NCBI RefSeq assembly: GCF_001457635.1
Contig: NZ_LN831051.1
Coordinates: 248,001 to 312,000, forward strand
Length of the DNA stretch: 64,000 bases
Direction of reading: 5' to 3'
Source: Streptococcus pneumoniae
Lineage (GTDB): Bacteria > Bacillota > Bacilli > Lactobacillales > Streptococcaceae
Shown here: positions 1-7,840 of the stretch, in pieces
Position numbering within the stretch: the first letter of the stretch is position 1
Layout of the letters: the number at the start of each line of letters is the position of its first letter
Translations under genes and position numbers: made by a program
The notes under the pieces: model-generated
Told to the model about the DNA's origin: nothing
The model's input: only the letters and a program-made list of their open reading frames with translations
The model's database searches: none

Positions 1-154
1 ATCGTTCATAGGCGCGTGTTGCTAGAACTGCTCTCTCAGCATCAATATAAGGTTTTTTATTTAAAACATCTTCTCGATATTTGTTCATCCTTTCAGTAAG
101 GCTGCCAAAATATTCTGTCTTGATTGTTGTTCTTGCTACTTCTGTATTTACCAT
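1..154 (-). CDS. Glycyl radical enzyme (pyruvate formate-lyase-like), N-terminal part only
   Basis: Only the first 51 codons lie in the window; the gene runs off the left edge. The visible protein starts MVNTEVARTT and contains RMNKYREDVLNKKPYIDAERA, which resembles the N-terminus of PflD-like and other glycyl radical enzymes (family knowledge). The start codon at 152-154 follows an AAAGG ribosome site. The radical glycine and active-site cysteine lie outside the window, so substrate class cannot be decided. Context supports the call: a radical-SAM activase of the matching family lies at 4350-5126, and a PTS operon precedes it on the same strand. It has its own promoter at 200-228, so it can be expressed apart from the PTS genes. 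Formate acetyltransferase, dehydratase or other lyase activity all remain possible. Confidence 0.72.
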   Translation of the reverse strand, partial: MVNTEVARTTIKTEYFGSLTERMNKYREDVLNKKPYIDAERAVLATRAYER

Positions 155-164
155 CGTAAGCACC

Positions 165-201
165 TTTCTTTCGAAAATATTTTTATTTCTTTCGAAAATA
201 T
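165..201. repeat. Tandem 16-bp repeat overlapping the -10/start of the glycyl radical enzyme promoter
   Basis: The 16-mer TTTCTTTCGAAAATAT occurs at 165-180 and again at 186-201, a pitch of 21 bp or two helical turns. Each copy contains the palindrome TTTCGAAA. The pair covers the transcription start region of the promoter at 200-228, where a bound repressor would block initiation. The core CTTTCG also occurs twice at 21-bp pitch at 4283 and 4304 in the activase promoter. Inference: operator of the DeoR-type regulator encoded at 3482-4228. Confidence 0.6.
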
Positions 202-228
202 AATACCGATTTTTATAGAAATTTTCAA
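200..228 (-). promoter_or_regulatory. Sigma-A promoter for the glycyl radical enzyme gene
   Basis: On the minus strand, TTGAAA (223-228) and TATTAT (200-205) are separated by 17 bp. The predicted start lies about 45 nt before the ATG at 154. The promoter sits between the PTS IIC gene and the enzyme gene. Confidence 0.65.
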
Positions 229-264
229 GCTTTTAACTAGAAAAATTTTAACTCTCTAATTTTT

Positions 265-276
265 AGCACAAATGTG
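265..276. promoter_or_regulatory. Candidate operator AGCACAAATGTG (copy 1)
   Basis: The same 12-mer occurs at 2431-2442. Here it lies about 37 bp upstream of the -35 of the glycyl radical enzyme promoter; the other copy lies about 37 bp upstream of the -35 of the PTS promoter. This equal placement is the reason to call it a shared activator site. Inference: binding site of the SorC-type regulator at 2489-3469. Confidence 0.45.
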
Positions 277-304
277 TGAGTTTAACAGTAACACACAAAT
301 ACCT

Positions 305-1603
305 CTAAGATTGTTTGATTTCATTTTGGTAAGCTAAACGATCTTGTATCTTAAAGAATGGAAAGTAAACCACTGTAGATATCACCAATACTAATAACTG
401 AGTCACAACACCTTGCCATCCACCCACCAAAAATCCTGATAGAATAGCTGGTGTACTCCAAGGCAATGTTACCCCTGAGAATGGCTGCATGAAACCTGTT
501 GCAATAGCTCCATATACTATCACAGCTGCAAGTACAGGAACAAGAATGAAAGGTACAAACATAACTGGATTCATGACAATCGGAAATCCAAATACAACTG
601 GCTCATTTACGTTAAATATTGCTGGAAAAGCTGCAACTTTTCCTAAGGTTTGGTATTGTTTTGATTTTGCTGCAAAAAGCATGGCAACTACAAGACCAAA
701 CGTAATCCCTGAACCTGATAGAATTAAAAATGAATCTAAAAATTGTTGAGTAACAATATGTGCACCATTTTCTAATGATAGATTAGCAGAGGCTAACATA
801 GCTTTATTAGCGTCAAGATTAGATAAAAGCAGAGCTGTCACTACTCCATTTACTACCGATTGCCCATGAACACCAAACCACCACAAAAATGATATAAAGA
901 ATGCAATTCCAATAGCACCATACAAAGATCCAGTTAAACCTTGCAACGGAACTTGAATAGCAGAATAAATCATTTCTATGAATGTTCCGCCATTAGTCAA
1001 TGACTTCGCTAAAATATATACAATCATAGAAGATAAGAAAATTACAAATGCTGGAATCATTGCTTCAAACTGTTTGGCAATAGCTTGTGGAACTTGTTCT
1101 GGCATCTTAATAACAATTTTTCTCTTTATAAAGAAGGTATAAATACTTCCTACTACCAAACCTATAATGATAGCACCGATAATTCCTTGGCCTCCAAACC
1201 AAACTTTACTAATAGCGTCCCCAATCGCCTCACCTTGTTTAGGGATATAAGATGATCTTAGCAAAATAAAGAATGCAGATACAGATAGAACTCCAGCTGG
1301 TAAAGCCTCTACTCCGCTATTCTTAGCATAAGAATAGGCAATTGAAAAACAAGAAATTAGACCCATAATAGCAAAAGTTCCTGAATATACTTGCATAAAC
1401 GGCTCTGTCCAATTAGCTCCAAAAACACTAGCAATGCTCTTATTTAATCCTTCGAACGGCAATTGTCCCATAATCAAGAACAAACTACCAACTACTGTCA
1501 ATGGCAAAATTGCTAACATCCCATCTTTTAGAGCTATAATGCCACGCATATTCACAAACTTCATCATCGGTGCAATGATTTTCTGAACATCCATCTTTGA
1601 CAT
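305..1603 (-). CDS. PTS system, lactose/cellobiose family, IIC component
   Basis: Polytopic membrane permease that binds and translocates a sugar while IIB phosphorylates it. The protein is 432 aa, in the usual range for this family. It has many hydrophobic segments and the signature FNVNEPVVFGFPIVMNP near residue 330, whose NEP motif belongs to the sugar site of lactose/cellobiose-type IIC proteins. I place the start at MSKMD (ATG at 1601-1603), preceded by AAGGAGA; a longer reading frame from 1627 would overlap the IIB stop and has no better ribosome site. It begins 16 bp after IIB. The substrate is not readable from sequence; the family includes cellobiose, lactose, chitobiose and related diglycosides, and the linked glycyl radical enzyme hints at a less usual substrate. 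Confidence 0.9.
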   Translation of the reverse strand: MSKMDVQKIIAPMMKFVNMRGIIALKDGMLAILPLTVVGSLFLIMGQLPFEGLNKSIASVFGANWTEPFMQVYSGTFAIMGLISCFSIAYSYAKNSGVEALPAGVLSVSAFFILLRSSYIPKQGEAIGDAISKVWFGGQGIIGAIIIGLVVGSIYTFFIKRKIVIKMPEQVPQAIAKQFEAMIPAFVIFLSSMIVYILAKSLTNGGTFIEMIYSAIQVPLQGLTGSLYGAIGIAFFISFLWWFGVHGQSVVNGVVTALLLSNLDANKAMLASANLSLENGAHIVTQQFLDSFLILSGSGITFGLVVAMLFAAKSKQYQTLGKVAAFPAIFNVNEPVVFGFPIVMNPVMFVPFILVPVLAAVIVYGAIATGFMQPFSGVTLPWSTPAILSGFLVGGWQGVVTQLLVLVISTVVYFPFFKIQDRLAYQNEIKQS

Positions 1604-1619
1604 AATAAATCTCCTTTTC

Positions 1620-1928
1620 TTACCCACTAATCAAAGATAGGGCCAAATCTAATACTTTTTTCCCATCTAACATACCATAGTCCATCATCGGAATAACAGC
1701 TATCGGAACATCACACTTATCACAAATTTCTTTTGATTTATCTAATGTATAAGCAACTTGTGGACCCAATAGTGCAACATCTATATTTGGCGCATAATCC
1801 GCTAATTTAGACTGAGAAAACGCCTCTATTTCTGCCTCAACTCCACTAGCTTGCGCTGCAATTTTCATATTATTTACAAGCATACCAGTAGAAAAACCTG
1901 CTGCACAAAACAAACCAATCTTCACCAT
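1620..1928 (-). CDS. PTS system, lactose/cellobiose family, IIB component
   Basis: Cytoplasmic 102-aa phosphocarrier passing phosphate from IIA to the sugar bound by IIC. The phosphorylated cysteine is Cys8 in MVKIGLFCAAGFSTGML, the normal place for cellobiose-type IIB domains. A GAGGAGG ribosome site precedes the ATG. It sits between IIA (45 bp upstream) and IIC (16 bp downstream). Sugar specificity is unknown. Confidence 0.92.
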   Translation of the reverse strand: MVKIGLFCAAGFSTGMLVNNMKIAAQASGVEAEIEAFSQSKLADYAPNIDVALLGPQVAYTLDKSKEICDKCDVPIAVIPMMDYGMLDGKKVLDLALSLISG

Positions 1929-1973
1929 TATGTTTTCCTCCTCTATGTTAATAACAATGATAATACTCTAGTA

Positions 1974-2294
1974 TTATTTTTTATGAAGTTCTTTTCTCAA
2001 ACTAATAATTTCTTTGATTAAATTAATCTCCGTCATACTAGTCATGAGATGATCTTGTGAATGAACAAAGAGAGCTGTAATTTCTGTCTTTGTACCAGAC
2101 GCTTCCTGTGCCAAGAATTTTGTTTGTAGATTATGAGCTTCTAATAAGGCGGCATCAGCTAACTGGATTTCTTCTTCACATCGTTCACATGTACCGTTCT
2201 TTATGTAATCTAATGCTTTATAAATATGTTGTTTCGCATCGCCAGCATATAAAATTAAACCCATGATAATTTGATCTGGAACAATAATTTCCAT
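1974..2294 (-). CDS. PTS system, lactose/cellobiose family, IIA component
   Basis: Cytoplasmic 106-aa phosphocarrier, a trimeric helical protein in this family. The active-site histidine is His78 in FVHSQDHLMTS, with the conserved Asp81, matching the numbering known for lactose IIA. It carries two cysteines (CERC, residues 36-39) not needed for catalysis. First gene of the PTS operon, with a consensus promoter at 2366-2394 and a GAGGAGG ribosome site. Confidence 0.92.
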   Translation of the reverse strand: MEIIVPDQIIMGLILYAGDAKQHIYKALDYIKNGTCERCEEEIQLADAALLEAHNLQTKFLAQEASGTKTEITALFVHSQDHLMTSMTEINLIKEIISLRKELHKK

Positions 2295-2365
2295 AAATTC
2301 CTCCTCATTTCACTATGTAAAAAGCTTTTTTCATTTGAAATTTTAAAATTTTCTTTTGTAACTAT

Positions 2366-2394
2366 AGAATACAACTACATAATAAAGTTGTCAA
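2366..2394 (-). promoter_or_regulatory. Sigma-A promoter of the PTS operon
   Basis: Minus strand TTGACA (2389-2394), 17-bp spacer, TATTCT (2366-2371). The transcript would have a leader of about 65 nt before the IIA start at 2294. The candidate activator site at 2431-2442 lies just upstream. Confidence 0.7.
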
Positions 2395-2430
2395 TCCAAA
2401 AACAACAGATAAACTATTTTTGTTTATATA

Positions 2431-2443
2431 AGCACAAATGTGC
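2431..2443. promoter_or_regulatory. Candidate operator AGCACAAATGTGC (copy 2)
   Basis: Contains the inverted repeat GCACA-AA-TGTGC and shares AGCACAAATGTG with 265-276. It lies upstream of the PTS promoter and directly beside the SorC-type regulator gene. The position fits an activator. Confidence 0.5.
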
Positions 2444-2488
2444 AATCGACTAAAAAGAAAAAACGATAAACTGATCAGTCTATCATTT

Positions 2489-3469
2489 TCACTCACCTAG
2501 AATCTCTCTAAAAGTCAAATCACCATCTTCTTCCAAAACTTTTAAAATTGTATTTTTATCTGTAATCAAATGATTTACTAAATTAGCACGCAAGACAGAA
2601 AGAATCGAAGATACTTTCGTATCACCGTAAGCAACAGCTAAACTTTGAGGAATATTTTTTAAATCTTCCAAAGAGATGGCTATCGTTCTTTCCTGTAAGT
2701 TTTCATAGACTTCTTTACCTTTTGAATCAAAAAATCGACAACAAATTTCTCCTACAGTTTTAACTTTGGTCAATTCTTTAAAGTCATCCTCTGTAAGCAT
2801 GTCTAACCATTGATGTTTCCCTTTATTGCTAAAATCACCAATTCCGACTACAGCTATATCTAAATCTTTCCAACTATTTTTCAAATTTTCAAAATATCTT
2901 GATTGCAAAATACCATCTGCTAACAATTTATTTTCTTGCACAATCGTTGCATTCATAAATGTACACTCTCCATGAAATTTTCTAGACATTTCATAAATCA
3001 GTGTATTCACATGGTATTTAGCGTGTATGTGACTAGGACCACCTGCTAGAGGATAGAAGTGAACATTTCGGACACTTTTACTGTGAATTAAATCTACTAA
3101 ATTACTTAAACTTTTCCCCCAAGAAAAGCCAATTTTCATATTATCATCAATTAGATTCCTAAGGACGCCTGCTGCAACTTGAGAAATTCTTTCAGATAAA
3201 ATTGTTGGAGTATCATCAAATTCATTTGGAATAATTTCTAAACTTTCCAAACTGTATTTTTCTTTTACATAATTTTCCAACTTAAACATATTGGTATCAA
3301 AATTCTCTATTTCAATTTTAACAATTCCTACATTCCTTGCTTCTGTTAACATTCTACTAATAGAGGTTCTATAAATTCCTAATTTTGCTGCTATTTGTGA
3401 CTGATTTAAGTTTTCAATATAATACAGATAAGCAATTTTAGAAAGCAGTTTATTCCTATCTTGATTCAT
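2489..3469 (-). CDS. SorC/DeoR-C family sugar-responsive transcriptional regulator
   Basis: 326 aa. Residues 1-60 form a helix-turn-helix (LNQSQIAAKLGIYRTSISRML). The remainder matches the sugar-phosphate-binding domain of SorC-family regulators, with segments such as IGFSWGKSLSNL, VGIGDFS and VGEICCRFFD typical of the family. Such proteins are usually tetramers controlled by a phosphorylated sugar. The start has an AGAGG site. The gene begins 12 bp after the DeoR-type gene, so the two are probably one transcript. Inference: it controls the PTS operon next to it, probably through AGCACAAATGTG. Confidence 0.85.
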   Translation of the reverse strand: MNQDRNKLLSKIAYLYYIENLNQSQIAAKLGIYRTSISRMLTEARNVGIVKIEIENFDTNMFKLENYVKEKYSLESLEIIPNEFDDTPTILSERISQVAAGVLRNLIDDNMKIGFSWGKSLSNLVDLIHSKSVRNVHFYPLAGGPSHIHAKYHVNTLIYEMSRKFHGECTFMNATIVQENKLLADGILQSRYFENLKNSWKDLDIAVVGIGDFSNKGKHQWLDMLTEDDFKELTKVKTVGEICCRFFDSKGKEVYENLQERTIAISLEDLKNIPQSLAVAYGDTKVSSILSVLRANLVNHLITDKNTILKVLEEDGDLTFREILGE

Positions 3470-3481
3470 ACACTTAACCTC

Positions 3482-4228
3482 TTACGAAACTACCTTAACC
3501 ATTATCCCAGCATTTTCTAATGTAGCTATATTTTGTTTAGAAAGTTTTTCGTCTGTTATTACTTCATAGACTTGACTTAAAGCAAATCTTCTTACTGTAC
3601 CTCTTTTATCAAATTTACTTGAGTCAGTTAGGACAATGACTTTATCCGACACTGCTGAAATATATTGAACTACCTCACTGCGCATTAAATCTTTTCCGGT
3701 AAAGCCCATCTCTTTATCGTAACCATCTGTCCCAACAAAAGCTTGACACACATGAAAAGTCTGTATCATTTCTTTTAATAAAGGTCCTACAGTCACCTGT
3801 GAATCTTTCTGAAACTCACCACCAAGAACAATAACACGACATGAATCATAAGCTCTCACAAAATTTGCTATAAAAAACGAATTTGTTACAATCGTAACAT
3901 TTCTTTTTTGCTTGCAAATTTCCTCAGCAAGTAAAGCACAGGTCGATCCAGATTCTATCATTATTGTTTCATTATCTGACACCAATTTTACTGCTTCCTG
4001 AACAATTTTTCTCTTAGTTTCATAATTAATTGACAAACGTACATTTAAGTCATCTCCACTATTTAATACAGCATATCCATGCTCTCTGTGTAATAAACCT
4101 TTTGACTCTAATTTATCTAAATCTTTTCTAATCGTTACTTTCGATACATTTAATTTTTCCGATAATGTATTAACGTCGATCTTTTCATATTCTGATACTA
4201 ATTTAATAATTTGTTCCAATCTTTTCAT
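3482..4228 (-). CDS. DeoR family transcriptional regulator
   Basis: 248 aa, the normal DeoR-family size. The N-terminal HTH (residues 1-55, VNTLSEKLNVSKVTIRKDLDKLESKGLLHREHG) is followed by the DeoRC sensor domain with IESGSTCALLAEE and TDGYDKEMGFTG, which bind phosphorylated sugars in related proteins. The start is MKRLEQ at 4226-4228 behind GGAGGTG; an upstream in-frame extension of 16 codons lacks a ribosome site and runs through the promoter area. It is divergent from the activase gene at 4350. The CTTTCG repeats in the intergenic region and before the glycyl radical enzyme gene are likely targets. Confidence 0.88.
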   Translation of the reverse strand: MKRLEQIIKLVSEYEKIDVNTLSEKLNVSKVTIRKDLDKLESKGLLHREHGYAVLNSGDDLNVRLSINYETKRKIVQEAVKLVSDNETIMIESGSTCALLAEEICKQKRNVTIVTNSFFIANFVRAYDSCRVIVLGGEFQKDSQVTVGPLLKEMIQTFHVCQAFVGTDGYDKEMGFTGKDLMRSEVVQYISAVSDKVIVLTDSSKFDKRGTVRRFALSQVYEVITDEKLSKQNIATLENAGIMVKVVS

Positions 4229-4282
4229 TTTACACCTCCGTTTTATTCTACCAAAATAAAAAGCAAAAAACAACAAATTAAA

Positions 4283-4311
4283 CTTTCGTTCGTAATTGTT
4301 TTCCTTTCGTT
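4283..4311. repeat. Paired CTTTCGTT repeats at 21-bp pitch in the activase promoter
   Basis: CTTTCGTT occurs at 4283-4290 and 4304-4311. The second copy lies in the spacer of the promoter at 4296-4324. The pitch of 21 bp equals that of the CTTTCGAA pair at 168-196. Inference: DeoR-type operator that would co-regulate the activase with the enzyme. Confidence 0.55.
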
Positions 4312-4324
4312 TTTGTGATAGGAT
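4296..4324 (+). promoter_or_regulatory. Promoter of the glycyl-radical activase gene
   Basis: TTGTTT (4296-4301), 17 bp, TAGGAT (4319-4324). Leader of about 18 nt carries GAGGAGG before the ATG at 4350. A divergent minus-strand candidate, TTGTTT-17-TAGAAT at 4245-4273, would serve the DeoR gene but leaves almost no leader, so I do not list it separately. Confidence 0.5.
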
Positions 4325-4349
4325 AGACTTATGAAGAGGAGGAACTCTT

Positions 4350-5126
4350 ATGGAAATATCTAAAGGAATTATTTTTAATATTCAACACTTTTCAATTCAT
4401 GACGGCCCGGGTATTCGTACAACTGTTTTTTTAAAAGGATGTCCTCTGCGCTGTCCATGGTGTTCTAACCCTGAATCTCAAAGAATGAAACCTGAAAAAA
4501 TGAAAGATGCTCAACGAGAGAAATTCACCTTAGTCGGTGAAGAAAAGACTGTAGAAGAAATTATTACAGAGGTATTAAAAGACAAAGAATTTTACGAAGA
4601 ATCCGGTGGAGGTTTAACTTTATCAGGAGGTGAAATATTTGCTCAGTTTGAATTTGCTAAAGCCATCTTAAAATCAGCTAAAGAACATCACATACACACT
4701 GCCATTGAAACTACTGCCTTTGTTGATCATGAAAAATTTATCGATTTAATTCAATATGTGGATTTTATCTACACAGACCTAAAACATTATAATTCTATAA
4801 AACATAAAAAAGTGACTGGGGTTTTTAATCAAATGATTATTAAAAACATTCATTATGCTTTTTCTCAAAATAAAACTATCGTTTTAAGAATCCCAGTTAT
4901 TCCTAATTTTAACAATAGTTTAGAGGATGCAGAAAAATTCGCTACTCTATTTAACTCATTAAATATCGACCAAGTTCAACTACTCCCTTTTCATCAATTT
5001 GGTGAAAACAAATATCGTTTATTAAATCGGAAATATGAAATGGATGGAGTCAACGCACTTCATCCTGAAGATCTTATTGATTATCAAAAGGTATTTCTGA
5101 ACCACCATATTAATTGTTATTTCTAG
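4350..5126 (+). CDS. Radical-SAM glycyl radical enzyme activase
   Basis: 258 aa. The radical-SAM cluster motif CxxxCxxC is present as CPLRCPWC near residues 31-38, followed by SNPES, and the SAM-binding GGE motif appears as LSGGE near residue 92. The enzyme would use SAM and a reduced [4Fe-4S] cluster to place a radical on the C-terminal glycine of the partner encoded at 1-154. The WCSNPES form is typical of activases for dehydratase/lyase-type glycyl radical enzymes. Those usually carry an inserted ferredoxin-like domain with eight cysteines, and no such cysteines are seen here, so the protein has the compact PflA-like size. Divergent from the DeoR gene and expected to be co-regulated with the partner. 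Confidence 0.88.
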   Translation: MEISKGIIFNIQHFSIHDGPGIRTTVFLKGCPLRCPWCSNPESQRMKPEKMKDAQREKFTLVGEEKTVEEIITEVLKDKEFYEESGGGLTLSGGEIFAQFEFAKAILKSAKEHHIHTAIETTAFVDHEKFIDLIQYVDFIYTDLKHYNSIKHKKVTGVFNQMIIKNIHYAFSQNKTIVLRIPVIPNFNNSLEDAEKFATLFNSLNIDQVQLLPFHQFGENKYRLLNRKYEMDGVNALHPEDLIDYQKVFLNHHINCYF

Positions 5127-5149
5127 TTCATTTCCTTGAAACGCTCTAG

Positions 5150-5398
5150 CTATTTGCAGATAACAAGCATCTATATAAGGTTATCAAAGAAGACTTCCCC
5201 ATGACTCTAAATGAATATATCTTACAATATCGCCTGAAACAAGCTATAGATAAGATGACTGAATCTCCCAACTCCTCTTTAAGCGATATCTCTGACCAAG
5301 TTGGATTTTCAGACTATAAATATTTTGCCAAAGTATTTAAAAAGTATCTCCATATTTCCCCAAAAAAATTGAAATCACTCGGAAGAATAGTAAAATAG
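5150..5398 (+). pseudogene. AraC-family regulator remnant (C-terminal HTH only)
   Basis: Translation from 5150 reads as the AraC/XylS DNA-binding region: LFADNKHLYKVIKED, then MTLNEYILQYRLKQAIDKM, and VGFSDYKYFAKVFKKYLHISPKKLK. This covers both HTH helices. An in-frame TAG at 5147-5149 ends the frame upstream, and no ligand-binding domain is present between here and the activase stop at 5126. An ATG at 5201 could give a 65-aa product, but it has no good ribosome site and starts inside the first helix pair. I read it as a decayed regulator, possibly once controlling the adjacent ABC operon. Confidence 0.65.
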
Positions 5399-5432
5399 GC
5401 TATTCTTCTTTTTGTAGAGAATTTTACTCTAA

Positions 5433-5539
5433 TATAGTGAATTGAAATAAGATGTGAACATCTCTATCAGGAAAGTCAAATTAATTTATAGAAATATTTT
5501 AGCAGTCAAGGTGTACTATTATAGATTCAATGCACTATA
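5433..5539. repeat. RUP element 1 (degenerate, 107 bp)
   Basis: Starts TATAGTGAATTGAAATAAG and ends with a matching inverted TGCACTATA terminus, 107 bp including flanking TA. It aligns throughout with the copies at 6211, 46474 and 55650 but is the most diverged. RUPs are non-autonomous elements thought to be mobilised by an IS630-type transposase (established for pneumococcus). Confidence 0.8.
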
Positions 5540-5557
5540 GAATAGAATTGCAGGTTT

Positions 5558-5571
5558 TAAAAACGCTTACA
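5558..5571. promoter_or_regulatory. Candidate catabolite-responsive element (cre)
   Basis: The reverse strand reads TGTAAGCGTTTTTA, close to the CcpA consensus with the central CG and flanking half-sites. It lies 44 bp before the start of the binding-protein pseudogene. I could not identify a convincing promoter here, so its role is unsure. Confidence 0.4.
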
Positions 5572-5614
5572 TTGTTTTAAAATAAACTTAAATAACACAA
5601 CGGAGGTATCCATC

Positions 5615-6736
5615 ATGAAAAAGAAATGGATGTATTATGCTGCTTGTTCTTCTAATGAATCTGCCGATGACAGTTCATCTGATAAAGGAGACGGTGATTC
5701 GCTAGTCGTTTATTGACCAAACTCAGAAGGCTTAATTGGAGCAACTATTCCTGCCTTTGAAGAAAAATATGGTATCAAAATAGAACTGATTCAAGCTGGT
5801 ACTGGAGAACTTTTCAAAAAACTAGAGTCAGAAAAAGAAGTTCCTGTAGCTGATGTTATCTTTGGTGGTTCTTATACACAATATGCTACCCACGGAGAAC
5901 TCTTTGAAAACTATATTTCAAAAGAAAATGATAATGTTATCAAAGAATATCAAAACACAACTGGCTTCTCTACTCCTTATACACTAGATGGTAGTGTTTT
6001 AATCGTCCACCCTGATTTAACTAAAGGCATGAACATCGAAGGATATAGCGACCTTCTCAAACCTGAACTAAAAGGAAAAATCGCAACTGCTGACCCAGCA
6101 AACTCTTCTAGCGCCTTTGCTCAATTAACAAATATGCTACAAGCTCAAGGTGGTTACAAAGATGATAAGGCTTGGTCTTATGTAAAAGATCTTTTCACAC
6201 TTATTGATGGTATAGTAAAATGAAATAAGAACAGGACAAGTTAATCAGGACAGTCAAATCGATTTCTAACAATGTTTTAGAAGTAGATGTGTACTATTCT
6301 AGTTTCAATATACTATAAAATCGGTTTAAGTTCATCTGGTGTCTATAAAGCAGTCGCTGATGGAGAAATGACTGTTGGTCTCTCTTATGAAGATCCAGCA
6401 GTTAAACTCTTAAATGACGGAGCTAACATTAAGGTAGTCTATCCAAAAGAAGGAACCGTCTTCCTACCTGCTAGTGCTGCTATCGTTAAAAAATCTAAAA
6501 ATATGGAAAATGCCAAGAAATTTATCGATTTTATTATCTCTCAAGAAGTACAAGATACACTTGGTACAACCACTACTAACCGTCCTGTTCGTAAAAATGC
6601 TAAAACAAGCGAAAACATGAAACCAATTGACAAAATCAAAACACTCACTGAAGATTATGATTATGTCATCAAGAATAAATCAGATATCGTTAAGAAATAC
6701 AACGAAGTCTTTACAGATATCCAATCTAAACAGTAA
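5615..6736 (+). pseudogene. Iron-type ABC transporter substrate-binding protein, disrupted
   Basis: Reading through the lesions gives a periplasmic-binding-protein type 2 sequence (LVVY.PNSEGLIGATIPAF, ADVIFGGSYTQY, VGLSYEDPAVKLL, VFLPASAAIVKK), like Fbp/Afu ferric-binding or phosphonate-binding lipoproteins. Three lesions are visible. The signal peptide is only MKKKWMYYAAC, so its hydrophobic core is missing although the lipobox cysteine remains. Codon 34 is TGA (5714-5716) where the frame expects a serine-like codon. A RUP element sits at 6211-6317 between ...TLIDG and KIGLSS.... The insertion adds 105 bp, so the frame resumes exactly, but the element carries a TGA. GGAGG precedes the ATG. 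A functional lipoprotein cannot be made. Confidence 0.88.
6211..6317. repeat. RUP element 2, inserted in the binding-protein gene (107 bp)
   Basis: Bounded by TA at 6211-6212 and TA at 6316-6317. Removing 6213-6317 restores GAT-GGT-AAA-ATC-GGT, an uninterrupted codon series. This shows a TA target duplication directly. Termini TATAGTAAAATGAAATAAG and the reverse of TTTCAATATACTATA form imperfect inverted repeats. Confidence 0.9.
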
Positions 6737-6748
6737 AAGAGGTTCACT

Positions 6749-7840
6749 ATGAGTGAGATCAAAATTATTAACGCCAAAAAAATCTACCACGATGTCCCTG
6801 TTATTGAGAATTTGAACATTACAATTCCAAAAGAAAGTCTCTTTACCCTTCTTGGACCCTCAGGATGTGGGAAAACAACCCTTCTTCGTATGATTGCAGG
6901 TTTCAACAGTATCGAAGGTGGAGAATTTTACTTCGATGATACAAAAATCAATAATATGGAACCCAGCAAACGCAATATCGGGATGGTTTTCCAAAACTAC
7001 GCTATTTTCCCACATTTGACTGTCCGAGACAACGTTGCTTTTGGTCTTATGCAAAAGAAGGTTCCAAAAGAAGAATTGATTCAACAGACCAACAAGTATC
7101 TTGAACTCATGCAAATTGCTCAATATGCGGATCGAAAGCCCGATAAACTCAGTGGTGGACAACAACAACGTGTCACCTTGGCATGCGCCTTAGCGGTTAA
7201 TCCAAGTGTTCTCCTCATGGACGAGCCACTTAGTAATCTGGAGGCCAAACTTCGCTTGGATATACGTCAAGCCATCCGAGAAATCCAACACGAAGTGGGA
7301 ATTACAACTGTTTATGTAACCCACGACCAAGAAGAAGCCATGGCTATTTCAGACCAAATTGCTGTTATGAAAGATGGGGTGATCCAACAAATCGGCCGAC
7401 CAAAAGAACTCTATCATAAACCAGCTAATGAGTTTGTGGCAACCTTTATCGGACGCACAAATATTATCCCTGCCAATCTTGAAAAACGGAGCGACGGCGC
7501 TTATATCGTCTTTTCAGATGGCTATGCCCTTCGAATGCTAGCTCTTGATCAGGTTGAGGAGCAAGCTATTCATGTAAGCATTCGTCCCGAAGAGTTTATC
7601 AAAGATGAATCTGGAGATATTGAAGGAACTATTAGCGATAGCGTCTATCTTGGACTAAATACGGAGTATTTCATTGAGACAGGTTTTGCCTCAAAAATTC
7701 AAGTTAGTGAAGAATCAACTTTTGAAGAAGAACTACAAAAAGGCAATCGTATTCGTCTACGAATCAATACGCAAAAATTAAACATCTTTTCTGCAGATGG
7801 TTCCCAAAACCTGATAAAAGGAGTCAACCATGGAACGTAA
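6749..7840 (+). CDS. ABC transporter ATP-binding protein (ferric iron/2-aminoethylphosphonate type)
   Basis: 363 aa, intact. Walker A GPSGCGKTT near residue 38, Q-loop QNYAIFPHLTV, signature LSGGQQQRV, Walker B LLMDEPLSNLEAKLR, H-loop VYVTHDQEEA, then a C-terminal TOBE-like regulatory domain (residues 240-363). This arrangement is the FbpC/PotA/PhnT class. It begins 12 bp after the binding-protein pseudogene, with AAGAGG before the ATG, and its last 11 bp overlap the permease start. Because both partner genes are broken, the ATPase probably has no dedicated importer here. It could still energise another importer, as some shared ATPases do, but that is speculation. Confidence 0.9.
   Translation: MSEIKIINAKKIYHDVPVIENLNITIPKESLFTLLGPSGCGKTTLLRMIAGFNSIEGGEFYFDDTKINNMEPSKRNIGMVFQNYAIFPHLTVRDNVAFGLMQKKVPKEELIQQTNKYLELMQIAQYADRKPDKLSGGQQQRVTLACALAVNPSVLLMDEPLSNLEAKLRLDIRQAIREIQHEVGITTVYVTHDQEEAMAISDQIAVMKDGVIQQIGRPKELYHKPANEFVATFIGRTNIIPANLEKRSDGAYIVFSDGYALRMLALDQVEEQAIHVSIRPEEFIKDESGDIEGTISDSVYLGLNTEYFIETGFASKIQVSEESTFEEELQKGNRIRLRINTQKLNIFSADGSQNLIKGVNHGT

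Noticed and set aside
2271-2453. A 60-codon plus-strand frame in the PTS promoter region
   Set aside because: Low-complexity Phe/Leu/Lys sequence with no ribosome site; the region is explained by the minus-strand promoter and operator.
5201-5398. A 65-aa AraC-type protein as a functional mini-regulator
   Set aside because: The homology continues upstream to about 5150 without a start and ends at a stop; there is no ribosome site. A remnant is simpler.
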